Origin: Tritrichomonas musculus
Taxonomy: Eukaryota; Parabasalia; Tritrichomonadida; Tritrichomonadidae
Assembly: GCA_039105265.1 (NCBI GenBank)
Contig: JAPFFF010000061.1
Coordinates: 496,001-560,000, forward strand
DNA length: 64,000 nt
Reading direction: 5' to 3'
Shown: in pieces, positions 29,601 through 38,372 of the stretch
Layout: each line of letters opens with the position of its first letter
Numbering within the stretch: position 1 is the first letter of the stretch
The notes under the pieces: model-generated
The model's database searches: none
Told to the model about the DNA's origin: nothing
The model's input: only the letters and a program-made list of their open reading frames with translations
Position numbers and translations under genes: made by a program

Positions 29601-30957
29601 TATATTGTATTATTGTTAATAATATTTATTATAATTTCTATATATATCATAAAATAAATATTTGTTATATATTTATAATAAGATATTGATTGAATTAAAA
29701 TTTTATAAATTTTCAAAAACAATTCAATTTTATCATTCAATTGATAAGATAATAATTCAATAATACTTAAAAAATAAATCATTTTTAATCCATTATTTTG
29801 TCTTTATTTTTATTTTAAGAAGAAATCATAAATCTTTTTTTTTTTTTTTTTTTTTTTTTCTTTTGATTTTTTCTTTTGAAATTTCTAAAATTGAAAAAAA
29901 TCAAATTTATCGTTAAATATGACTTATTAAGAGTCATATATGATAGAGTTATATTTGACCTTTCCTTTGGCAAAATCACCTTTTATTTGGCCTTAATTTT
30001 GAGATAAGTATTATTTTTCAATCTCATTTTTAATAAAATTTTTTTGTTTAATCATTTTTATTTGGGCAATATAGTTGTCTAGTATTTTTAAAGATAAATA
30101 GAACAAAAAAATTAAAATTAACTCTTTGAAAATTAAAAATAATATTTCATAATATTCTCAGATTAGTATTAATATCAATACTAATTCATATGTATATAAA
30201 TTTTTGGAATATATTCAAGAGCAGACAAACATCAGATTCATTTAAAGTTCTAAATGATGATAAATTAAACACATTTTATAAGGTTAAAAAAACTAAGCTC
30301 AGAATTTTTGAAAGGAGATATCAAAGAAAAATGAATTGCATTCAAAATGATTCAATTATTGAACGATAGTTTTTTTTAATGAAATAAATTTAAAGTCAAT
30401 TAATCAAACTTTAAGCATTTAGATTTATATTTATTGGTAACAATTCGCTGAAAGAAAAATTGATTTTTTATTTAAATATATCTTTTTATATTAAAGTCAT
30501 TTGAAAATGGATATTGTGAAGTGGCAATTCTTTTTTCAATCTGTGACTTCATCGAGCTCTCAAAATCTTTATGAAATGCAGATGAAGTGAAATGGTTTGA
30601 ATGAAACTTTCAAAAACTGAAAACTCACACATAAAGGGTAAAATATGGGTATTTGCGAAATCATTTTCAGATATTTGCGAAATCATTTTCAGATATTTTC
30701 GAAATCATTTTCAGATATTTGCGAAGTCATTTTCAGATATTTTCGAAATCATTTTCAGATATTTTCGAAGTCATTTTCAGATATTTTCGAAGTCATTTTC
30801 AGATATTTTCGAAATCATTTTCAGATATTTGCGAAATCATTTTCAGATATTTGCGAAATCATTTTCAGATATTTGCGAAATCATTTTCAGATATTTTCGA
30901 AATCATTTTCAGATATTTGCGAAGTCATTTTCAGATAATTACGAAATCATTTTAAGA
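23600..30957. repeat. 22-bp satellite array, about 249 units in two blocks
   Basis: Unit TTTTCAGATATTTTCGAAATCA in circular form, 22 bp. About 235 units fill 23,600-28,767 and about 14 units 30,650-30,957; the two blocks are one array split by a TIR element at 28,768-30,649. Variation is limited to a few positions (TTTT/TTTG before CGAA, AAATC/AAGTC, CATTTTC/CATCTTC, rare CAGAAATT or AATTACG units). The plus strand is nearly free of stops in all three frames, giving spurious open frames of up to 1601 codons. The array lies between the cut capsid gene of W and the left terminus of Z. Confidence 0.97.
28768..30649. mobile_element. 1882-bp TIR element inserted in the satellite, TA duplication
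   Basis: Both ends carry an inverted repeat of about 40 bp with about one mismatch, beginning CCCATATTTTACCC and continuing through TTTATGTGTGAGTTTT. It is flanked by TA on both sides (28,766-28,767 and 30,650-30,651). Removing the element and one TA restores a perfect satellite unit (CAGA-TA-TTTGCG), so the insertion is certain. The interior is very A+T rich and contains only frames shorter than about 70 residues with no transposase motif; a T-run lies near 29,840. Probably a non-autonomous Tc1/mariner-type or other TA-targeting element, young relative to the satellite. Confidence 0.9.
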
Positions 30958-31221
30958 AGTAGTTAACGGTAGGCTCCGCTAACGCCCAGCCTACCGCTCT
31001 TCTCAGCTACGCTACGTTCGCGCCGCTCCCTTGGCTCCCACCCCTGGACCCCATTCAAAAAGTTCAATTCAGAAAAAGTTCCCCTTTCAAAAGTTCCATT
31101 CAGAAAAAGTTAACAATTCAAAAAGTTCTCTTCACAAAAAGTTTGTCATTAATGACTACAAAAAAATGTTTTCCACGATTAAAATGTACCCGAGACTAAA
31201 TCCAGCTGAAGAGCAAACACC
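30955..31221. repeat. Left terminal inverted repeat of Z
   Basis: Matches 62,177-62,510 in inverted orientation. It includes a G+C-rich outer part, several TTCAAAAAGTT-like blocks, GTTCTCTTCACAAAAAGT and an inner part beginning GTCATTAATGACTAC that already contains the first codons of the minor-capsid-like gene. About 5 differences in 77 aligned inner bases. Confidence 0.88.
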
Positions 31222-32488
31222 AATAGCAATTGAATATGCCTATTTTCTGGAAGATGGAGAACAAGACCCTAGCAAACCAAACAGATACTATTTTAATTTC
31301 CCGCAAGAATGGTGTACATCAAATAGAGGCGAATCAATTGTAGGAGTGAGAAGTATTTGGATGATTGCAAAAAGAAGAAAATTAGAGTTTGACTTTAGCA
31401 TTAGAAAATATCTGAGGAAAGATTTTGATGAATTAAAAGCAAAGGCTGAAAATAAAGACTTATCAAATGACCAAATATATGACAAATTACCAGAAAAATC
31501 AAAAATATAATTGACAATACATGTTATATCTTGGCTTTCTACAGAGAATGATTTTAGAAAATTATTTGATGACATAAATAAACAGTTAAATAAAAAGTTT
31601 GAGGAATTTAATGGAGCATTCTTAAATAAATATAAAATAACAATTGAAGACATAAAAGAAATTACTAAAGCATATGCAGACATAATGAAAGCATATATTA
31701 ATCCATATATGGGACGCTTTTATTTTGTGAAGGATGTGATTGCATTTCTATTCAATGCCCCAGAAAAATATAAAGAATACAAAGGGAAAATTAATGATTG
31801 GATAAAACAACATAAAGAAAAAATTGTTCCATTATTTCATCAAGATGATGTTAATAGAAGTATGAATGATTTCCAAATGGATGGATATTATGATTATGAT
31901 AAGAAAACATTTATTGAAACCATTTATTCACCTCAAAATTTAGAAAGAAATATAGCATATCCCCCATCATATGTACCACCAGATATAGATGAATTTGTAG
32001 AGAATCCACAACCACCTCAAGACCCTGAACCCACTCCAAAACCAATACCTGGTGAAAATGAATTTATTAATTTAGGTCTATGCTATGTTGATTTCAAGAT
32101 TAAATTTATTGATAATGATAGACTAGATTCTAATTATAAGAACACAGATTTTACAGATTTATTAAATTTAGGGGATAAATCATACCAAAACAAACTTAAT
32201 TATTTTAATGACGAATGGTTTAGAAGAATAGATTTTAAAAATATATGGGATAGGCATTCATGCAAAGTTTATTCATCAATAGCAGAACAGTCAAATAAAT
32301 ATTATTTAGGTAATAGTCAAATGTACTTTAATCCCATTAAATATTTTAAATTAAACTCAACAGACCAAAGATTTTGGGTAGAATTCTATTCAGGTCGCCA
32401 TAATACAATCCCTGTCATATTACCAAATGGTGAATCATTTGTGATTGAAATACAATTTTTGCCATACCACAAAATGTTATATTTCTAA
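31166..32488 (+). pseudogene. Minor-capsid-like gene remnant, element Z
   Basis: Fossil copy of the gene seen whole at 40,251 in X. Shared features: IAIEYAYFLEDGEQDPSKPN, YYFNFPQEWCTSNRGES, GVRSIWMIAKRRKLEF, NIWDRHSCKVYSS, YFNPIKYFKLNSTDQRFW and FLPYHKMLY. It looks broken (about one break) and has a long extra middle rich in Lys and Pro compared with X. The strand pattern at both ends recalls a single jelly-roll minor capsid (penton) protein. The first ATG (31,166) lies inside the terminal repeat. Confidence 0.75.
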
Positions 32489-32508
32489 AACTTTTATCGT
32501 CATGAAAA

Positions 32509-33024
32509 ATGACAACTGATTTTGTCCCTCTACTTAATTTTGAAGATGAGTATGAAATAATGGTTGAATATCCCAATGTTATTAGAAAGACAAGTAATCA
32601 ACAAATTGTAAATGAAAGGATTGATGCACATGGATATGTTGTTGTTTCTCTACATTCTTATCCATACAAAAAGCACAGATTGATAGCTTTACAATTTATT
32701 CCTAATCGAAACAACTTTCCACAGGTTGACCACAGAAATCATATCAGAACAGATAATAGAATAGATAACTTAAGATGGTGTGATAATTCAATAAATAATA
32801 AGAATAGACTAAGTTATAATGGTGTTGAAGCACAATATGTTGATGAATTACCAGAAAATGCTGAAGTAATTGATGAATATAATGGATGGGAATTTGAAAA
32901 CTATTATATTGACCATGACTTAAATATTTATTATGATACAGGAGCAAACTATAGAATATTATACAAAGTAAAAGGCAAATATGTTAAATTTACACTCGGC
33001 GGGCTTTTTAACGTCAAATTATGA
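32509..33024 (+). CDS. HNH endonuclease, 171 aa
   Basis: 171 residues from ATG 32509. Order: N-terminal VPLLNFEDEYEI (NUMOD4-like start), YVVVSLHSYPYKKHRLIALQF, HNH core FPQVDHRNHIRTDNRIDNLRW, NNSINNKNRLS, then a C-terminal domain with AEVIDEYNGWEFENYYIDHD and YRIL. The layout is that of free-standing phage-type HNH homing endonucleases. The C-terminal domain is shared with the HNH remnant at 18.8-19.2 kb and, more weakly, with the start of the fibre-like frame of Z. Follows the minor-capsid-like remnant by about 20 bp. The frame looks whole. Confidence 0.85.
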   Translation: MTTDFVPLLNFEDEYEIMVEYPNVIRKTSNQQIVNERIDAHGYVVVSLHSYPYKKHRLIALQFIPNRNNFPQVDHRNHIRTDNRIDNLRWCDNSINNKNRLSYNGVEAQYVDELPENAEVIDEYNGWEFENYYIDHDLNIYYDTGANYRILYKVKGKYVKFTLGGLFNVKL

Positions 33025-34020
33025 TTAATCTTAAAGTTTTTTACTCTTTACTATATTTTTGTATTAACAAATAAATAATTGGAATATAATGCATATAAAA
33101 AATAATTAAATAATTATTCAGCTTTGAAAAAGAGATATTTCAAAAAATAAAAGAGAATTAAACCAAAATACGTTTATATTTTTTCTAAGAATTTCAAAAT
33201 GTAATAACTCAATTTCAAATAAAAACAATTTTGTTTTCTATGCACCATTTATTAAATAACATAAATATTTAAAATAATCCGGTTCCAAACTCATAATATA
33301 TTAAAGAAAAAGATGAAATTTTAGTAGATTAAAAAAAAAATGATTAAATATGATAAATAACAAGTATTAATATTACTTTTCGAACCGGATATCAATAATT
33401 TATTCTATTTGATTTGTATTAACACAAAAACAAGTTTCTTTTTTCCCTTCTAACTTGAGTTATTAAATTTTTTAATTTTCAATGATTTACGATGAAAATG
33501 AATACAAAAATTAATCGTTATAAAATAAATTATAAACGGTGAAAGGTCGTCCTTAAATATCATATTCACAAAAATATCAACTATTTATAAAATTTGGTTT
33601 TAAATATCTTATTAAAAATAATAATAAAAAATAATAATAAAAAATAATTTAAATTTATTCAAATATAGTTAAATTATAAAGTTCTACATTTGTTCTATCA
33701 TGGTTGGCATGCGTGTTTTTTTAAATAAAAAAATAATTTTATATAATATTCTTCTTTATAAAACAAGGAACTACTTCGCGTGTATAAAGCAATAAGTAGT
33801 TATATATTTGCCACGATTTTTGCACTTCGTTCAAAAACCGCGTCAAATATTTCCCATCCGCTACCCCAGCCCCGCTATGCCAGGTATGATCCCCCACTCC
33901 CATTAATGATCTTCCACTGGGCTTTTTCTCAGGATTCCTCTCAACGCTCTGCTAGGAAGGAGGCCCCGTATCGTTAACATCAAAAAAGCTATAGAAAAAG
34001 TTGTTAATTGTGTGGTTTAC
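33025..34020. other. Gene-free stretch with G+C-rich patch
   Basis: About 1 kb without a credible gene. It is A+T rich up to 33,770, with a spaced inverted CCGGTTC / GAACCGG pair (near 33,278 and 33,380). From about 33,770 to 33,980 it is clearly richer in G+C, contains CTACTTCGCG, AAGTAGTTATA and, near 33,970, CGTATCGTTAAC. That resembles the AGTAGTTAACGGTAGG terminus of Z, so this may be a relic Maverick end or a junction. Confidence 0.45.
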
Positions 34021-34551
34021 TTAAAGGCATTCTTTCCAATCGTTTGCATGGCATTCAATTGGATAGTATATCCATCTTGTGTAAAATCCTATTCTAATAA
34101 ATAAATGCTCTATATATGAATCTAGAAGTTGGTTCATTCCTCTTTGAGGGTCCATTAGGGTCCAATCAATTGTAGCATTTAGGAAAAATTGAAAGAATCT
34201 GGTAGAAATGCTCGTAAGAAGATTTTCATCGAAATTGAATTTACATTTGACTATATCAAGGGATGTTTCAAACATTTTTTGTCGAATTTCTATGCATTTG
34301 TGAAGTTCACGATAATAATTTCTGATAAATGCTTGCTTTGTACCAATATTGAATGGTGTATCTTTTGCTGTTACAATTTTGCATAAACTCTGGTACATAT
34401 AGTCATCTTCATTTAAATCTAAATCTTCTGGGTGTTTATCGATAAGATCTGATAGGTTCTCGATGGGGTAGTTCTCTGTAGGCTCTACGTTGGACTCGGA
34501 GATGGCGAACATAAGTAAAAATGTTGTGATGAGGTGAGCACGAAAAATCAT
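34021..34551 (-). CDS. Predicted secreted protein, 176 aa
   Basis: 176 residues from ATG 34551. N-terminal signal peptide (RAHLITTFLLMFAISES), no later membrane span, five cysteines (CKI, HKCIE, VKCKF, ECHAN, KECL) suitable for disulphides, and a helical body with acidic N-terminal part. Not recognised. It stands alone on the minus strand beside the 136-, 511- and 318-residue genes. It could be a host gene or cargo of an element between 34.0 and 37.6 kb; base use gives no clear answer. Confidence 0.55.
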   Translation of the reverse strand: MIFRAHLITTFLLMFAISESNVEPTENYPIENLSDLIDKHPEDLDLNEDDYMYQSLCKIVTAKDTPFNIGTKQAFIRNYYRELHKCIEIRQKMFETSLDIVKCKFNFDENLLTSISTRFFQFFLNATIDWTLMDPQRGMNQLLDSYIEHLFIRIGFYTRWIYYPIECHANDWKECL

Positions 34552-34656
34552 ATTTTTTATTTGGGTCCCTCATGGGGTGCCCTCTAAGTTTTCGGGGTGG
34601 AGACCGTTTACCAAAAATCTATTTTTTCTCGTTAGGTCATCACATCACTTTTTTTC

Positions 34657-35067
34657 ATGTACAGCAGGAAGCAAGATAAGCAAAGTCTTAAGGTTTTCAG
34701 AAAGACAGTACGCAGCTTTATTTATGATGCAACAAGGTTATTGGAATTAGCTGATTCATTAAACGACGACATGAAAACAATTGAAAAACTGGAATCAGAA
34801 AATCGAAGGCTCACCGAACAAAACGGCTATATAAATTCTGAAATTGGGAAAAATTCAATGTCCGATCCGAGATGGGAAATGATTGTCGAAAATGAGCTAA
34901 AAATTGATAAAAATCGAGATAAATTGGACGATTTGAAAAAAGAAGAAGAAAAAAAGAAAGTCCAATTGGAAACAAAAGCACAAGTATTGAATCAATTTGT
35001 CGATGAGTTACGAGATTGCTTCGTTGACCCACTAAATTTGGGGGAACCAGAATATTCAGATGAATAA
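34657..35067 (+). CDS. Coiled-coil protein, 136 aa
   Basis: 136 residues from ATG 34657 (MYSRKQDKQ). Nearly all helical: heptad-like stretch from about residue 45 (MKTIEKLESENRRLTEQNG) and a second charged one (RDKLDDLKKEEEKKK), ending in an acidic tail. Not recognised. It precedes the repeat-module genes at 35.1-37.6 kb in the same direction and may belong with them. Confidence 0.5.
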   Translation: MYSRKQDKQSLKVFRKTVRSFIYDATRLLELADSLNDDMKTIEKLESENRRLTEQNGYINSEIGKNSMSDPRWEMIVENELKIDKNRDKLDDLKKEEEKKKVQLETKAQVLNQFVDELRDCFVDPLNLGEPEYSDE

Positions 35068-35116
35068 ACCATTTAATTTTCATTATTTGTTGTTTTATGT
35101 TTATTTTTATTGAAAA

Positions 35117-36652
35117 ATGGATGAAAATCAATTACCAGAATATATTACAAATGTTAGACAAGCCACTTGTTATGATAGAACTGTAACAATTTGTGATTTT
35201 ATTTACCCTGATGTAGAGTTATGTAGTTCCTTTGATGGTGAAAATGGGATTAAAATTTATTTTCCAAATGATAAAAAGCCTTATCTTGATGAAGCTGATT
35301 TTTTGCTTAAAGAAATTGAGAGTCTCGGACTTCCACGTCCAGATATTACATGGGTTAGAGCACAACATTTTTTACATCCTGATCGATACCTACTAGAATA
35401 TGAAAGTCTTGTTGGATATCTTCATATGTATTTTGAATATATGGGTTTATCAAATACAAGATTTACTAATTTAGATTCAGGGAAAGTAAACTTAGAAACA
35501 TTTTTGAGCGATTATGCCTCAACAGTAGAAGATCCTGACAATCATTATGAAGAAATACTTGGAGATTTCAGAACACAAAAAGAAGCAGATGTGAGACGAA
35601 TTTTTAAAGGAGTGTTTCTTGATATTGAATCAGTTCCACTTCCAGAAGAACAAACAATTTATATGATGTTATTTAATTACAGAGAAGCCAGAATATATTA
35701 TGAGTTTTTACAACATTGGTATCATTATGATAAAAAGTTAGAGTTAGATAAACCTTGGTATCAAAAAATTTCTGAATTGGCAAATGTTTCTTCCTTATTA
35801 AGAGGAATTCGAAATCATATCTATGACAAAAAATATCAAACAATTATTCAAAAATACTCTGAGCTGCTCTCAGGTATATTTTCAAACGAAAATTTTATAT
35901 CTGGCTTGACAACTCTCGTAGATGATCAAGATTTGAAAAATTGTATAAATGATCTAGAAAATTTGATTAGAAGACAAGAAACAGATGAAAACGGAAATAT
36001 CATTGAAATATTTCCAAAAGAAGCAATTTCACCTGAACCTATTGACTATATTGAATGTATTGTCTTATATCCGAATAAATATCCAGCAACCAAACAAGTA
36101 ATAAAAGATATAGTGACTGAAATCAATAAACTTCCAGATCAGGGAGTTCAAAATGGAGATTTGTTATTAACAATTGCTCTCATAAAGATTTGGAATTCTG
36201 GAAAACGTTGGCTTTTACCAAGTGAGGTCTATGATACAATAATGGAATTTGTGAAACAATTACAAGCAAAAAAATTAACTGATTGTAATGCTCTTCGAGA
36301 TGAAAAGATATTTCCAGAGGTTCATCAAATGCTTCAAACATTTTCCAATTCGTGGGGTCAAACTAAAGTTTTTTGGAGTCGACAAATTAGTGCAGAACTC
36401 GCCACGAAACAAATAATGATTGGAAATACAGAATTGAAACAACGGGCACAAGATTATACAGAAATATTATTAAATTTACAAAAGGTAGAAAATATAGACC
36501 GTAAGGCAATAGAAGATTTCATATCAGTGAAAGTGATGGAATATCAAAGCAAAATGCAAACCGAAAATTATGCAACGATATATCATCAAATAATATTAGA
36601 TATCATTGTTGAAATCAAAAAAAAAAAAATAACGAAATGGGAAATAAATTAG
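35117..36652 (+). CDS. Helical repeat-module protein, 511 aa
   Basis: 511 residues from ATG 35117, with a T-rich tract just upstream. Contains modules like those of the 1161-residue protein of B: FLLKEIESLGLPRPDITWV, then YLLEYESLVGYLHMYF and MMLFNYREARIYYEF. Mostly helical; no signal or membrane segment. The 3' end overlaps the next gene by 16 bp in another frame, so the two are probably parts of one transcription unit, or of one formerly longer protein. Function unknown. The shared modules in B and here suggest one element family whose protein varies in length. Confidence 0.6.
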   Translation: MDENQLPEYITNVRQATCYDRTVTICDFIYPDVELCSSFDGENGIKIYFPNDKKPYLDEADFLLKEIESLGLPRPDITWVRAQHFLHPDRYLLEYESLVGYLHMYFEYMGLSNTRFTNLDSGKVNLETFLSDYASTVEDPDNHYEEILGDFRTQKEADVRRIFKGVFLDIESVPLPEEQTIYMMLFNYREARIYYEFLQHWYHYDKKLELDKPWYQKISELANVSSLLRGIRNHIYDKKYQTIIQKYSELLSGIFSNENFISGLTTLVDDQDLKNCINDLENLIRRQETDENGNIIEIFPKEAISPEPIDYIECIVLYPNKYPATKQVIKDIVTEINKLPDQGVQNGDLLLTIALIKIWNSGKRWLLPSEVYDTIMEFVKQLQAKKLTDCNALRDEKIFPEVHQMLQTFSNSWGQTKVFWSRQISAELATKQIMIGNTELKQRAQDYTEILLNLQKVENIDRKAIEDFISVKVMEYQSKMQTENYATIYHQIILDIIVEIKKKKITKWEIN

Positions 36653-37593
36653 AATCTGGTTTTACAAATGAAGTTAATTTATTCAAAGAAAGTTTAAATA
36701 GATGGGCATATATAACAGAATGGGTTTATCAATTCGAACATAATCCAGCGAATCAAACAAAAATTGCAACAGAGGCATGGTCAGAATATCCATTATCAAA
36801 TGAGGCAATTCACAAAATAAGAAATTATTATGGAGAAAGAAATATCATTCATGAATATCGTTATTGGCTTGGTGAATTAGCATATTTGGAAGCAATGTTT
36901 CATCTATATAATCAAAATTGGCATTATACATTAGAGAACTTCGTTGAGAAATTTGAACTTTTGATTAAACGAGATGAAATAGAAAATGAAGCATTGCTTG
37001 AAATTGAACTCCCTAAACAAATTCAAAATTTACAAAAAATTGAAGCTAAGACAGGTCAGAAACAAGAATATCTACATTCAGAAATAGGTTTGGAAAATTT
37101 GAAAACTTTTACTAAGACAATGTTAATTCGTCAAAAATATTATATATTTCGTCAAATTTATTCAGATTTCATCAAGCAAAATGCAGGAATAGAATCTCGA
37201 GTAATGAATGAATTTTTACAAAGACGTTTAGAAGAACGAAAGAAAGATGAAAAACAATCTGCGAAAGAAATGCAAATTCAATTCGATTTAGAAGATGCAG
37301 CAGAAAATGCTGGCGTTGAAACTGAGCAATTAGTTCCAGAGGATCAACAATTGATGAATCCTCAATTAAATGAAGATGAGATTTTAAATGAGGAAGATGA
37401 ATCAAATTGGGTCAATAATTGCATGCAATTTATTACAAATGCTAAACAATTTTGGCAGACTTATTGTGAAAATAAAAATAATTTAATTCCTTTATTTCGT
37501 TTAGATGCCAATCAACTTGGAATAATTCCTATACTTAATCAACAAAGAAATTTGATAAATGATAAATCAAATATAAATAGTAGTATACGTTAG
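36637..37593 (+). CDS. Helical repeat-module protein, cut by element X
   Basis: 318-residue frame from ATG 36637. Modules LNRWAYITEWVYQF, IIHEYRYWLGELAYLEA and an acidic linker (EDEILNEEDESN), then QFWQTYCENKNN. The left terminus of X begins at 37,579, so the last codons (SSIR) belong to X and the natural end of the gene is missing. The gene therefore existed before X, or the X-containing block, arrived. Related in pattern to the 511-residue gene and to the 1161-residue protein of B. Confidence 0.6.
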   Translation: MGNKLESGFTNEVNLFKESLNRWAYITEWVYQFEHNPANQTKIATEAWSEYPLSNEAIHKIRNYYGERNIIHEYRYWLGELAYLEAMFHLYNQNWHYTLENFVEKFELLIKRDEIENEALLEIELPKQIQNLQKIEAKTGQKQEYLHSEIGLENLKTFTKTMLIRQKYYIFRQIYSDFIKQNAGIESRVMNEFLQRRLEERKKDEKQSAKEMQIQFDLEDAAENAGVETEQLVPEDQQLMNPQLNEDEILNEEDESNWVNNCMQFITNAKQFWQTYCENKNNLIPLFRLDANQLGIIPILNQQRNLINDKSNINSSIR

Positions 37594-37727
37594 GCTGTGC
37601 GCCCTTAACGGTCGCCCAGACCTAACCGCACATATGATTTCACCAAGGCCATTTATAAACATTTTTTTCTCTATTTTTATTTTTATATTTATATTTTTAT
37701 ATTTTTTATCTTCATATCAAAAAACAA

Positions 37728-38027
37728 ATGTGGGGAAAAAGAAGGAACTATATGATCACATTCTGGACACATGAATACCCTAAAGAGCTGCCAGATAACT
37801 CCACTTATCTATGTACATGTGAGGATACTTGTGAGAATGGCAGATATCATGGTCATGCATTCATTTATTTCAAAAATCCAGAAGATATGAAGTGTGTTAA
37901 GAGCTTATTTGGTCATAATGCTCATTTAGAAGTGCCTCGTAGAAACAGCTGGTGTATTCGATATATTCTTAATAACAATACGAGAAAACATGACTTCCAA
38001 GAATTTGGTGAACGACCATTAGATTAA
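37728..38027 (+). CDS. HUH Rep endonuclease of CRESS-virus type
   Basis: 99 residues from ATG 37728. Motif I-like MITFWTHEYP at 9-18, HUH motif RYHGHAFIYF at 39-48 (H41 and H43), then WCIRYILNN around 75-83 (tyrosine motif III region) and EFGERP at 92-97, as in Rep proteins of circular Rep-encoding ssDNA viruses. Such proteins nick a replication origin and join the ends, starting rolling-circle replication. Here the endonuclease domain stands alone, whereas CRESS Reps normally carry the SF3 helicase in the same chain; a separate SF3 gene lies at 47.8-49.5 kb. It is the first gene inside the left terminus of X. Confidence 0.7.
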   Translation: MWGKRRNYMITFWTHEYPKELPDNSTYLCTCEDTCENGRYHGHAFIYFKNPEDMKCVKSLFGHNAHLEVPRRNSWCIRYILNNNTRKHDFQEFGERPLD

Positions 38028-38044
38028 TTTTTTGTATTTGAAAA

Positions 38045-38356
38045 ATGAGCTTTGTTCCATTAAAAGGCTTTATAAATGACTATGAGATTTTAAATAAATA
38101 CCCTTTCACCATAAGAAATAAGAAGACACGTAAACCATTGAAAGATTCAAAACATAATGAAGGTTATTTGACGGTTAATTTGAATGGTGTAAATTATTTA
38201 AAACACGTTATTATTGCCAAACAATTTTTGCCTAACGATGATCCTGTTCACAAAAAAGAAGTCGATCATAAAAACCGCAATCGTAAAGATAACCGTCTAT
38301 GTAATTTACGATGGGTAACGCATTCTGAAAACAATTATAATCGTAAAATGCCGTAA
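38045..38356 (+). CDS. HNH endonuclease, 103 aa
   Basis: 103 residues from ATG 38045. FVPLKGFINDYEI (NUMOD4-like start), YLTVNLNGVNYLKHVIIAKQ, then KEVDHKNRNRKDNRLCNLRW and SENNYNRK. A complete short HNH protein without the extra C-terminal domain of the 171-residue gene. Placed 17 bp after Rep in the same direction. Known role of the family: DNA nicking or cutting, often homing; in X it may help integration or exclude rival elements (inference). Confidence 0.85.
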   Translation: MSFVPLKGFINDYEILNKYPFTIRNKKTRKPLKDSKHNEGYLTVNLNGVNYLKHVIIAKQFLPNDDPVHKKEVDHKNRNRKDNRLCNLRWVTHSENNYNRKMP

Positions 38357-38372
38357 TTTATTTTTATTCAAA

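Noticed and set aside
29230-29782. Frames of 60-71 residues within the 1882-bp TIR element
   Set aside because: A+T-rich chance frames without transposase or other motif.
30601-30966. Short forward frames near 30.6-30.97 kb
   Set aside because: Satellite continuation after the 1882-bp element, same explanation.
33780-33977. 65-residue plus frame in the G+C-rich patch
   Set aside because: No start context and composition follows the patch; treated as non-coding.
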